A stretch of DNA of 15,476 nt from an uncultured Collinsella sp. GTDB taxonomy: Bacteria; Actinomycetota; Coriobacteriia; Coriobacteriales; Coriobacteriaceae. Position numbers and translations under genes: made by a program. Of the stretch, positions 7,465 through 14,282 are shown in pieces. The first letter of the stretch is position 1, and every line of letters begins with the position of its first letter. The notes under the pieces are model-generated. The model had not been told where the DNA came from, searched no databases, and was given only the letters and a program-made list of their open reading frames with translations. The DNA is taken from NCBI GenBank assembly GCA_958428675.1, contig CAUAGV010000022.1, forward strand, positions 1 through 15,476, written 5' to 3'.

Positions 7465-8856
7465 CTACGCCGTCAACGGCGCCGGCTCATGCGGCTCGCC
7501 GTTCAGTTCGACGATGACCTGCGTTCCCACGCCCTCCTGGGACTTCACGCGCATGCCGGAATCTTCTCCGTAAAAGAAATGGATGCGCTGAAGCACGTTG
7601 AAGAGCGCCAGGCCGCAACCTCGCTTGACGGAGCCGTCGGCGGTAATGCTCTCGGGCTCCTCTCGGCGATGTTGCTCAAACAGATGCGCGCAGACTTCTT
7701 CGCTCATACCGATGCCATCGTCCTCGACGATGATCTCCAAACCGTCATCGGTCTCGAAAGCCCTAACATGAATAGAAAGCGGCTCGGTCTCGCGCTGCGC
7801 GTGCTTGATGCAGTTTTCGAGCAACGGCTGCAAGATAAACGGCGGCACCAGGCTGTCGCGCACCTCAAAGTCGATATCGACCGAGACGCGCAGACGGCCG
7901 TCGCCATAACGAGCCTGCATAAGATTGATATAGCGAGTGCCCTGTTCCACCTCGTGCTCGAGCGTTGTGAGGGTATCGGAATCAGAAAGCGTCTGACGGT
8001 AGTAATTGGAAAAGTCGATCAGCAGCGACCTGGCCTTGTCCGGCTCGGTACGCACGAGCGACACGATGGTGCTGATGGTGTTAAACAGAAAATGAGGATC
8101 GACCTGCGATTGCAAGGCGCGCAGCTCCACGCGGGCCGTAAGCTCGTCCTGGCGCTCGAGCTCAAAGCTCGCAAGCTGCGTGGAAATGAGGTCGGCAAAG
8201 CCCGAGGCAAGCGCCGTCTGGCGCATATCGATGCTGCTCAGACGGGGATAATACAGCTCGAGCGTGCCCACGCAATGCCCGCGCACGGTAAGCGGTGCGA
8301 CAATACCGGCGCGCAGGCGCGGAAAGTAGCCGCCCGTCTCGGTCGAGGCATCGCGCGAGAACACGCTTTGCTCACCGCTGTTGATCACGTTGAGCGTAGT
8401 CCGCAGCACCACCGGGGTGCCCGCGGGGCATTTTGCCGAGTCCTCGCCCCAGCTCGCCAGCACCTGTTTGCCGTCGGTAAAACAGATGGCAGAGGCGATA
8501 GTTTCGGACAGGATGATCTTAGAGGCGCCCAGGGCAGCTTCGGGCGTAAGGCCGCGCGACGTGTAGGCGAATATTTTTGAAGCGATGGCGAGCGTGCGGT
8601 CGGTTGCGCTCGATGTGAGGTCGTCGGGAACGACAAAGACGTACGAGAAGAAGAAGCACAGCATGACCAAGCCGGCAATGACGACAACGGCCGGAACGGG
8701 ATTGGGATTATCGGTTAGATCCCAGATGAGCAGCAGGATAAGCAGCGGAACGACAATACCGAGCAAGATGGCTTGAACCACATGCTGAGCGGTACGAAAG
8801 ACCTTGGTAGAGTTGTAGCTCTTGCCCAGAATCAGCCTATTGAGATCCACCGTCAT
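7465..8856 (-). CDS. LytS-type sensor histidine kinase, second pair
   Basis: A 463-residue membrane kinase, paralogue of the kinase at 1596-2939. Two hydrophobic helices (about 25-47 and 54-76) precede a GAF-like sensor region (about 85-230) containing cysteines in the AICFTDG and SAKCPAG segments. The phospho-acceptor is H255 in VDPHFLFN, where most relatives have INPHFLFN. The ATPase domain has N348 (LLEN), DDGIGM near 379-384, and a glycine loop RGCGLALFN. The start is uncertain: AAGAAGGAG directly abuts the ATG at 8856, while a GTG two codons later (8850) has ideal six-base spacing; the frame is open to 8919 without another site. It sits 38 bp before the LytTR regulator. It is separate from the amidohydrolase upstream. 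The signal is unknown. Confidence 0.92.
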   Translation of the reverse strand: MTVDLNRLILGKSYNSTKVFRTAQHVVQAILLGIVVPLLILLLIWDLTDNPNPVPAVVVIAGLVMLCFFFSYVFVVPDDLTSSATDRTLAIASKIFAYTSRGLTPEAALGASKIILSETIASAICFTDGKQVLASWGEDSAKCPAGTPVVLRTTLNVINSGEQSVFSRDASTETGGYFPRLRAGIVAPLTVRGHCVGTLELYYPRLSSIDMRQTALASGFADLISTQLASFELERQDELTARVELRALQSQVDPHFLFNTISTIVSLVRTEPDKARSLLIDFSNYYRQTLSDSDTLTTLEHEVEQGTRYINLMQARYGDGRLRVSVDIDFEVRDSLVPPFILQPLLENCIKHAQRETEPLSIHVRAFETDDGLEIIVEDDGIGMSEEVCAHLFEQHRREEPESITADGSVKRGCGLALFNVLQRIHFFYGEDSGMRVKSQEGVGTQVIVELNGEPHEPAPLTA

Positions 8857-8865
8857 CTCCTTCTT
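8857..8865 (-). promoter_or_regulatory. Ribosome binding site deciding the second kinase start
   Basis: AAGAAGGAG touches the ATG at 8856 with no spacing, but lies six bases from the in-frame GTG at 8850. The GTG may therefore be the true start, two codons in. Confidence 0.55.
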
Positions 8866-8888
8866 ACTGACGCACCCCATAGCAATAA

Positions 8889-8910
8889 AGAGGGCCGCAA
8901 GCGACCCTCT
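8889..8910 (-). terminator. Terminator-like hairpin before the second LytS kinase
   Basis: Stem of about 9 bp with one mismatch (8889-8897 with 8902-8910), a 4-nt loop, and TTTATT on the minus strand. It lies about 60 bases after the amidohydrolase stop and 32 bases before the kinase ATG. It is probably a weak terminator for the amidohydrolase, or a leader hairpin of the kinase gene. Confidence 0.5.
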
Positions 8911-8912
8911 CC

Positions 8913-8927
8913 ATTGCATTATGCAAT
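8913..8927. promoter_or_regulatory. ATTGCAT-T-ATGCAAT palindrome overlapping a -10-like CATAAT
   Basis: Perfect 7-bp inverted repeat with a one-base centre. The minus-strand CATAAT (8923-8918) inside it could be the -10 of the kinase/regulator operon; no strong -35 is seen (TGTAAA is 16 bases upstream). The overlap would let a repressor block the promoter. Function is inferred. Confidence 0.4.
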
Positions 8928-8956
8928 CAAATACTGTGTTTTACATCAAGCCATCG

Positions 8957-8965
8957 ATGAACGGT
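8957..8965 (-). promoter_or_regulatory. LytTR-like half-site ACCGTTCAT
   Basis: On the minus strand ACCGTTCAT fits all nine positions of the published LytTR pattern [TA][AC][CA]GTTN[AG][TG] and, extended by one base, is one mismatch from the AlgR site ACCGTTCGTC. It lies 33 bases upstream of the CATAAT element, a normal place for an activator. No second repeat at 12-13 bp is seen, so the site is incomplete. Confidence 0.35.
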
Positions 8966-8968
8966 AGC

Positions 8969-10246
8969 TTAGGCGCTGTACTTGTTTGCCTCGCCGAAGG
9001 TGCCGCCCTCGACAATCCAGCCGTCCTTCATGATGACGTCCATGTTGTCGGTGTTGAGCACGTGGATGTCGGCGGCGACGTCACCGTTGACGACCAGCAG
9101 GTCGGCGCACTTGCCGGCCTCGATGGAACCGGTCTCGTCCTCGATGTGGCACATCTTGGCACCGTTGAGAGTGGCACAGGTGATGGTCTCGACCGGGGTG
9201 AAGCCGATCTTGTCGACGAACTCGTACATCTCCTCGATGGAGCAGGTGCCGTACGGGGTGACGAAGGAGAAGGAATCGGAGCCGATCGTCATGACGACGC
9301 CGCGCTTCTTGGCCTCGCGCAGGCAGTCGTAGTTGCGCTGCAGCTCCTTCTCGACCAGGGTGCCCTCGTACTTGTCGTGCAGCTCGGGGACGTAGACGGG
9401 CGGATAGGTGGCGTACCAGGTGGGCAGGAAGGCGATCGTCGGGGTGAAGAAGGTGCCCTGCTCGGCCATGAGGTCCATGGTGCGCTCATCGATATCGAAG
9501 CCGTGAATCAGCTGCTCGCAGCCAAAGCGGACGGAGTCGTAGGCAGCGGCGTGGTTGTTGTAGCAGTGGCTCCACACGGGGATGCCGACCATCTTGGCCT
9601 CTTCGACCACGGCCTGAATCTCCTCGGAGCAGTAGTGCTGGTCGCGACCGGAATCCCAGCGCCAGATGCCGCCACCGGTAGCCCAAATCTTGATGGCATC
9701 GGGGTTCTCGCGCAGGCGACGACGGACGGCCTTGCGCAGATCCCAAGGACCATCGACCTGGTCGCCCCAGGGGTGGGATTCCTTGTTGAGCTCCTGGGTG
9801 CAGTGATGGGAGTCACCGTGACCGGCAACGCGGCAGAAGCCGAGGCCGGTGGCCAGAACGCGCGGGCCCTTGAAGACGCCCTTGTCGATGCAGTCACGGA
9901 TCTGGATACCAAAGCGGCCGATCTCGCAGACGGTGGTGAGGCCGTGGGTGAGGCAGTCGTAGGCCTGCTTCACGGCGACGGCCTGCTTCTCGAGGAGCGG
10001 CTGCATGACCCAATCGGTATCATCGTCGGTCAGGTTGCCCGAGAAGTGCAGGTGGGTGTCGATCAGGCCGGGAAGGACGGTCTTGCCGGCGGCGTCGATA
10101 ACCTCAACGCCCTCGGGAAGGTCCTGCATAGCACCGGCGTACTCGATCTTGCCGTTGTCGTCGACGAGAACGAGGGAGTTCTCGACCGGCTCGGCACCGG
10201 TACCGTCGATGAGCTTGCCGCCAACGATTGCATACTTAGTGGACAT
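8969..10246 (-). CDS. Metal-dependent amidohydrolase (Xaa-Pro dipeptidase/imidazolonepropionase-like)
   Basis: A 425-residue enzyme of the amidohydrolase superfamily, subgroup resembling cytoplasmic Xaa-Pro or Xaa-Arg dipeptidases and imidazolonepropionase-like hydrolases. It hydrolyses an amide or peptide bond; the substrate is unknown. A small beta-domain at both ends (about 1-58 and 375-425) frames the TIM barrel. Binuclear metal ligands are present: H65-x-H67 in DTHLH, K186 in IKIWATGG (the lysine expected to be carbamylated), H227, H248 and D324 in GSDSF. AAGGAGG four bases before the ATG is a strong site. It lies 131 bp downstream of an APC permease on the same strand, suggesting import and cleavage of one substrate. 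The opposite strand is almost stop-free across the gene, consistent with strong codon bias and high expression. Confidence 0.88.
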   Translation of the reverse strand: MSTKYAIVGGKLIDGTGAEPVENSLVLVDDNGKIEYAGAMQDLPEGVEVIDAAGKTVLPGLIDTHLHFSGNLTDDDTDWVMQPLLEKQAVAVKQAYDCLTHGLTTVCEIGRFGIQIRDCIDKGVFKGPRVLATGLGFCRVAGHGDSHHCTQELNKESHPWGDQVDGPWDLRKAVRRRLRENPDAIKIWATGGGIWRWDSGRDQHYCSEEIQAVVEEAKMVGIPVWSHCYNNHAAAYDSVRFGCEQLIHGFDIDERTMDLMAEQGTFFTPTIAFLPTWYATYPPVYVPELHDKYEGTLVEKELQRNYDCLREAKKRGVVMTIGSDSFSFVTPYGTCSIEEMYEFVDKIGFTPVETITCATLNGAKMCHIEDETGSIEAGKCADLLVVNGDVAADIHVLNTDNMDVIMKDGWIVEGGTFGEANKYSA

Positions 10247-10256
10247 GGTTCCTCCT

Positions 10257-10268
10257 TATGGATCCATA
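10257..10268. promoter_or_regulatory. TATGGATCCATA palindrome upstream of the amidohydrolase
   Basis: Perfect 12-bp palindrome directly upstream of the amidohydrolase ribosome binding site. It overlaps a possible -10 (TATATG on the minus strand, with TTAACC 18 bases upstream). It could be an operator or chance. Confidence 0.25.
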
Positions 10269-10276
10269 TAGTGGGC

Positions 10277-10300
10277 GAGGCCGTGTTGGGTTAAGGCCTC
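10277..10300 (-). other. Small leader hairpin before the amidohydrolase
   Basis: GAGGCC/GGCCTC 6-bp stem with a 12-nt loop in the permease-amidohydrolase spacer. There is no T-run, so it is not a terminator; it may be a leader structure. Confidence 0.3.
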
Positions 10301-10328
10301 ACAAAGCTACCCAAGTGGCGCCGGGTTC

Positions 10329-10357
10329 GGTGCGCGGAAGAGAGGGGCCCGCGCACC
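10329..10357 (-). other. GC-rich intercistronic hairpin between permease and amidohydrolase
   Basis: Perfect 9-bp stem GGTGCGCGG/CCGCGCACC with an 11-nt loop, starting 21 bases after the permease stop. It has no T-tract in either direction, so an RNA-processing or mRNA-stabilising hairpin within a shared transcript is more likely than a Rho-independent terminator. Confidence 0.5.
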
Positions 10358-10377
10358 TGATCCGCCCCGGCTCGGCG

Positions 10378-11829
10378 TTACTTTTTGCGGGAATTGGTGA
10401 AAGCCATGAGGGCCAGGCCAATAGCCAACCAGCCGATCACGATGCTCCACTCCACCATGTTGAGGGAGGCGGGAGAGAACGGAATCACAAGCAGGCCGAT
10501 GATGATGGCGCAGGCAGCGATAGCGAGGGAGATGCCAAACTTGCCACCGGGCACCTCGTAGGGACGAGGCAGGTCGGGCTCGGTGAAGCGCATGCGCAGG
10601 CAAGCGAGGGCGACCATGCCGCAGGAGAAGATGAAGGCGAGAGCCGACACGTTGGTCAGAGGGATGAGCATGTTCTTGCCCAGGAACGGACCGACGACGG
10701 TGATGACGCCCAGAACGACGCAGGCGAGCTTGGGAGCGCCAGACTTGGGGTCGACCTCGGCGAACTGCTCGGGCAACTGGCCCTTGCGGCCCATGGCGAG
10801 CATGATGCGGCTCGTGGCGCCGTAGAAGGAGTTCATCGGGCCCATGGGTCCAAGCGTGGCGATGACGAGCATGGCCAGGTACAGAAGCATGTTGATGCCC
10901 TTGAGGCAGGCGAGCGCGGGAACCGGGCTCTTAACGAACTCATGCCAGTCGAGGATGGTGCCGAACGAGTAGATGCAGACCATGTAGAAGCCGCCAGCGG
11001 CCAGCAGAGCCAGGGAGATGATCTTGCCGAACTTGTTCCAGTTGAGGCCCTCGGCTGCTTCCTCAGCCTGCTGAGGAATGGTGTCGAAGCCAGCGTAGAA
11101 GAACGGGGTCAGAACCAGGACCGACACGATGCCGGCAAACAGGCTGGTGCTCTCGGTAGCGGCCTTGCCGCCGCCAGCGCCGGTGACCTGGGAGAACACG
11201 GGCATGGCATTGTCCGGCGAGCCGGTGAACAGCGAGACGCCCATGGCGAGCAGCATGCCGCAGAGCAGGGCCTTGGTCAGGAAGGCCTGGAGCTTGGCAG
11301 CCGAGCTGGCACCGCGGAAATTGAGGAAGATGACGTAGACTGCAAAGCCGAGCGCGATCAGCGTCGGGAACAGGTAAACGTCGGCCCCCAGGATGGTGTA
11401 GAGCTTGACGGCGCGCAGCCACTCAAGGCCGGGCAGGCTGCCGAACATTTCGGACACGAGGGTCGAAATGGCGATGGCCTCCCACGGGCACAGGATGCCG
11501 TTGCCCAGGGCCAAAAGCCATCCGGTGATGTAGCTCAGCGTACGGCCAAAGCTACGATCGACATACTCGACAATGCCGCCCGAGATGGGGATAGCAGCCG
11601 TGAGCTCACCGAAAACAGCTCCGACGGGCACGAGGAAGATTGCACCCAAGAGGAATGCGATCATAGCGGGAACGGGACCGCCGCCCACGACCATCCAGTC
11701 GCCGACCTGCAGAACCCAACCGGTACCGATGATGGCACCGAAGCCGATGGTGAAGAAGTTCCAGAGCGAAAGCGTTTTCTTCATGCCGCCGTTATCCTCG
11801 ACTGCAACTTCTGCGTTCTTGTCCGCCAT
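10378..11829 (-). CDS. APC-family amino-acid permease
   Basis: A 483-residue integral membrane protein with about 12 or more hydrophobic helices, belonging to the amino acid-polyamine-organocation superfamily. The unwound helix-1 motif GAIIGTG (31-37), where the substrate amino group binds, is intact. Helix 1 follows a short acidic N-terminus; a long loop near residues 205-230 is Gly/Ala/Ser-rich. The C-terminal part shows the family-typical EPDLPRPYEVPGG segment. It probably imports an amino acid, amine or small peptide by proton symport or exchange. The ATG at 11829 has GGAGGGG five bases upstream; M16 is a less likely alternative. It lies upstream of the amidohydrolase on the same strand and likely supplies its substrate. 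The opposite strand is nearly stop-free, pointing to biased codon use. The exact substrate cannot be read. Confidence 0.9.
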   Translation of the reverse strand: MADKNAEVAVEDNGGMKKTLSLWNFFTIGFGAIIGTGWVLQVGDWMVVGGGPVPAMIAFLLGAIFLVPVGAVFGELTAAIPISGGIVEYVDRSFGRTLSYITGWLLALGNGILCPWEAIAISTLVSEMFGSLPGLEWLRAVKLYTILGADVYLFPTLIALGFAVYVIFLNFRGASSAAKLQAFLTKALLCGMLLAMGVSLFTGSPDNAMPVFSQVTGAGGGKAATESTSLFAGIVSVLVLTPFFYAGFDTIPQQAEEAAEGLNWNKFGKIISLALLAAGGFYMVCIYSFGTILDWHEFVKSPVPALACLKGINMLLYLAMLVIATLGPMGPMNSFYGATSRIMLAMGRKGQLPEQFAEVDPKSGAPKLACVVLGVITVVGPFLGKNMLIPLTNVSALAFIFSCGMVALACLRMRFTEPDLPRPYEVPGGKFGISLAIAACAIIIGLLVIPFSPASLNMVEWSIVIGWLAIGLALMAFTNSRKK

Positions 11830-12183
11830 TGTTCCCCTCCTTTCCTGTTTGACGCCCTTGGCGTCACCCCTTGCGCGGTCCGTTTTGCCGCGCGCTTTTA
11901 TTCCATGGCTTTAAGATACGGCCTTGGCGCAGCAGCGCCGCTCGCAGCTCGACCGAAGGCAGAATTGCAAAACGAGCGGCACCGTTTTTGGGACGAACGG
12001 CGGGAGACGTCATTCGTCTTGGACGCTTTCATCTTGTCTGCTTTTGAATACCTGTTGCCGTGACGCTTGGCGCGCGGCGCGGCAACGTTCATACCATTTG
12101 TCAGGCTTTTGGCGCACATACCCATGTGTCGTGCATCTTTTTATGTAGGATAGACAAGTTACACATGAGGCAAGGTGATTCGA
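11830..12183. promoter_or_regulatory. Divergent intergenic region, permease and C39 peptidase promoters
   Basis: 354 bp with no supported gene. Hairpins: GACGCC/GGCGTC (11851-11865) in the permease leader, and GTTGCCG/CGGCAAC (12054-12086). A CACAT-ACCC-ATGTG palindrome lies at 12115-12128, and a LytTR-like AACGTTCAT at 12084-12092. TAGGAT (12148-12153) is a possible -10 for the peptidase; no good -35 is seen. For the permease, AATAAA near 11900 on the minus strand is a weak candidate. Confidence 0.45.
12084..12092 (+). promoter_or_regulatory. LytTR-like half-site AACGTTCAT
   Basis: Fits all nine positions of the published LytTR half-site pattern. The adjoining ACCATTTGT (12093-12101) fits eight, but with no spacer, unlike the known 12-13 bp. 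It lies about 90 bp upstream of the C39 peptidase start. Chance cannot be excluded. Confidence 0.25.
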
Positions 12184-13185
12184 ATGGCATACGGATACAA
12201 TGACGGCGACCAACGGCCACAAAGCGTGCGCCTTGCCGGCCGCACCACGTCAACGCCCAAAATCACCTCCGACAACGACAACCCGCAGCGCCCCCAAGAG
12301 CAGCTCGGGGCTTCTTCGCGGCAGCAAAGCCGTACCGTGCAGCAGTCAGACCGTGTGAGTACGAGCACACGCCAACGCCAGACCGGCACATCGCAGCCAC
12401 GCCGCTACGATCGCCGTAAGACCGACTACTACGTCAAGCGCTCCTTTTCGCGACCTCAACGCGATCGCGGCAATTCCGCCCCTCACCCCGCGTCGCACAC
12501 CACAAGCCACGCGCTTCCGGCCCGCCGCCTACGCCTTGCGCTTTGCTCCATTGCCGCCTGCCTCGTCTTTGTGTTTTTGGGATCCTGTATCTCCCACGGA
12601 TCAGCCGGTCTTGAGCCCACTGCCGAGGACAAGCTGCTTAAAGCTCCCGTCGCGCCCGGTTACTCCTTTGCGTTCTCGACCCCACGCTCGCAATGGCAGG
12701 CCGGCGCCATGCCCCACATCTACCAAATTGACCCCGCATGGTCGGAGCTGCCCTATGCCGGTGGCACTATTCGAGAAAACGCTTGCGGTCCCACTTGCCT
12801 CACCATGGTCTATATCTTTAAGACCGGCCACACCGATAAGACGCCGGTCGATGTATGCGCACTGGCCGAAGCCGGCAACTACGCCCCCACTGGTGCCACC
12901 GAGTGGTCGTTTATGACAGGCGGTGCGTGGCAGCTAGGGCTCAACGGAACACAGCTCTATAACGATCGCGAATCGATTACCCAAGCACTTCGCTCGGGTG
13001 CGCCCGTCATCGCCGCAGTGCGCCCCGGTACGTTTACCAACGTAGGCCACTACATCGTGCTCTACGGCATCGACGATGCCAACCAGATTGGCGTCTACGA
13101 CCCCAACTCGGCCAGCCGCAGCGCCCGCCGCTGGGGCGTAGTAGAGGTCCTCAACGAAGTCGAAGCCATGTGGGTCTACTACTAG
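12184..13185 (+). CDS. Membrane-anchored C39-like cysteine peptidase
   Basis: A 333-residue protein in three parts. Residues 1-115 are low-complexity, rich in Gln, Arg, Ser and Thr, probably disordered and cytoplasmic. One membrane helix follows (about 116-137). The exposed C-terminal domain (about 175-333) is a C39_2 papain-like fold: Q181 as a likely oxyanion residue, nucleophile C201 in NACGPTC, H289 in VGHYIVLYGID, and D306 in YDPNS, a complete catalytic set. Family members cleave peptides or cell-surface proteins, but no substrate is visible; no bacteriocin or ABC exporter gene is adjacent. LGSC at 132-135 resembles a lipobox, though it lies deep in the protein. The ATG at 12184 has AAGGTG about seven bases upstream; the GTG three codons earlier is part of that site. 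It is the only plus-strand gene and is divergent from the permease. Confidence 0.85.
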   Translation: MAYGYNDGDQRPQSVRLAGRTTSTPKITSDNDNPQRPQEQLGASSRQQSRTVQQSDRVSTSTRQRQTGTSQPRRYDRRKTDYYVKRSFSRPQRDRGNSAPHPASHTTSHALPARRLRLALCSIAACLVFVFLGSCISHGSAGLEPTAEDKLLKAPVAPGYSFAFSTPRSQWQAGAMPHIYQIDPAWSELPYAGGTIRENACGPTCLTMVYIFKTGHTDKTPVDVCALAEAGNYAPTGATEWSFMTGGAWQLGLNGTQLYNDRESITQALRSGAPVIAAVRPGTFTNVGHYIVLYGIDDANQIGVYDPNSASRSARRWGVVEVLNEVEAMWVYY

Positions 13186-13224
13186 TCATTTAAGAACGTC
13201 CCCAACGACTAGGTGAATAGCAAA

Positions 13225-13254
13225 AGCCCCGCAGTCGGAGCGGACTGCGGGGCT
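13225..13254 (-). terminator. Terminator of carbamate kinase
   Basis: Perfect 12-bp stem (AGCCCCGCAGTC with its complement, 13225-13236 and 13243-13254) and a 6-nt loop, followed on the minus strand by TTTT (13225-13222). It lies 66 bases after the arcC stop. The plus strand has no T-run, so it serves arcC first; the convergent peptidase transcript may also stop there. Confidence 0.85.
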
Positions 13255-13319
13255 CATGAAGAGAGGCTAGTTTGTAGGCGCTTTGCCTGGCGCCCACGAG
13301 AGAGGCAACAGAGTAGAGA

Positions 13320-14282
13320 CTACTCGTGGATGCGGGTACCGGAGAGGCCGGCCATGGTCTCGGCAGCCTTGTCCAGAGCGCCGATGATGCAGGTGCGGCC
13401 CTTGCGGGAACGGGCGAACTTGATGGCAGCGCGGACCTTGGGCTCCATGGAACCCTTGCCGAACTGGCCCTCGTCGGCCAGGCGCTCGGCCTCGTCGGCG
13501 GTGAGGTCCTCGAGCTCCTCCTGGTTGGGCTTGCCAAAGTTGATGGCGACATGCTCAACGGCGGTCAGCAGGAACAGAACGTCGGCGTCGCAGTCCTCGG
13601 CCAGCAGCTCGCCGCCCAGGTCCTTGTCGATGACGGCGGGAACGCCCTTGTAGCAGCCCTTGTTCTCGTAGTCGCGGACGACGGGGATGCCGCCGCCGCC
13701 GCAAGCGATGACGATGAACTCGTTGTCGAGCAGGTTGAGGATGGAGTCAGCCTCGACGATCTTCTTGGGATCGGGGGAAGCGACGACGCGACGCCAGCCG
13801 CGGCCGGAATCCTCGACGAAGACCTTGGAGGGATCCTCGGCCATGAACTCCTTGGCCTGCTCCTCGGTGTAGAAGGGGCCGATCGGCTTGGTCGGGTTCT
13901 TGAACGCGGGATCGTCGGGATCGCACTCGATCTGGGTGACGACGGTGGCGGCGTGCCAACGCTTATAGCGCTTGTGCATCTCGCGGCCGATGCCCTGCTG
14001 CAGGTGATAACCAATGTAGCCCTGGGACATGGCGCCGCACTCGGGCAGCGGCATCTCGGGGGTACCGATGGCATCGTGGGCAGCGGCGAAGGCGTTCTGG
14101 ATCATGCCGACCTGCGGGCCGTTGCCGTGGGTGATGATGATCTCATTGCCCTGCTCGATGAGACCGAGGAGAGCGTGGGCGGTGTTGCTCACGGCCTCGA
14201 TCTGCTCGACGGGGTTGTTGCCGAGGGCGTTGCCGCCAAGGGCGACGACAATACGATCGGGCTTGCCAAGAGGCTTAGACAT
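13320..14282 (-). CDS. arcC: Carbamate kinase
   Basis: A 320-residue cytoplasmic carbamate kinase, close to the usual 310. It makes ATP from carbamoyl phosphate and ADP, releasing ammonia and CO2, the last step of arginine deiminase, citrulline, agmatine or allantoin/purine breakdown. The amino-acid kinase fold is shown by ALGGNAL (14-20), THGNGPQVG (63-71), ACGGGGIPV in the nucleotide region and VIDKDL beyond it. The ATG at 14282 has GAAAGGA about eight bases upstream; the frame stays open 12 codons more without a site. No arcA, arcB or antiporter gene is adjacent, so its carbamoyl phosphate source lies elsewhere. A long leader with a hairpin (14318-14355) precedes it. The opposite strand is stop-free through the whole gene, consistent with biased codons and high expression. 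Confidence 0.95.
   Translation of the reverse strand: MSKPLGKPDRIVVALGGNALGNNPVEQIEAVSNTAHALLGLIEQGNEIIITHGNGPQVGMIQNAFAAAHDAIGTPEMPLPECGAMSQGYIGYHLQQGIGREMHKRYKRWHAATVVTQIECDPDDPAFKNPTKPIGPFYTEEQAKEFMAEDPSKVFVEDSGRGWRRVVASPDPKKIVEADSILNLLDNEFIVIACGGGGIPVVRDYENKGCYKGVPAVIDKDLGGELLAEDCDADVLFLLTAVEHVAINFGKPNQEELEDLTADEAERLADEGQFGKGSMEPKVRAAIKFARSRKGRTCIIGALDKAAETMAGLSGTRIHE

Noticed and set aside
8822..10294. 490-residue plus-strand ORF opposite the amidohydrolase
   Set aside because: Shadow of a biased-codon gene whose metal ligands are all on the minus strand; the antisense product is low complexity.
10258..12063. 601-residue plus-strand ORF opposite the permease
   Set aside because: Shadow of the APC gene. 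Its product is highly charged and repetitive, while the minus strand encodes an intact membrane protein.
11898..12125. 75-residue minus-strand ORF upstream of the permease
   Set aside because: Basic, low-complexity product with no ribosome site and no known match by eye; more likely non-coding spacer.
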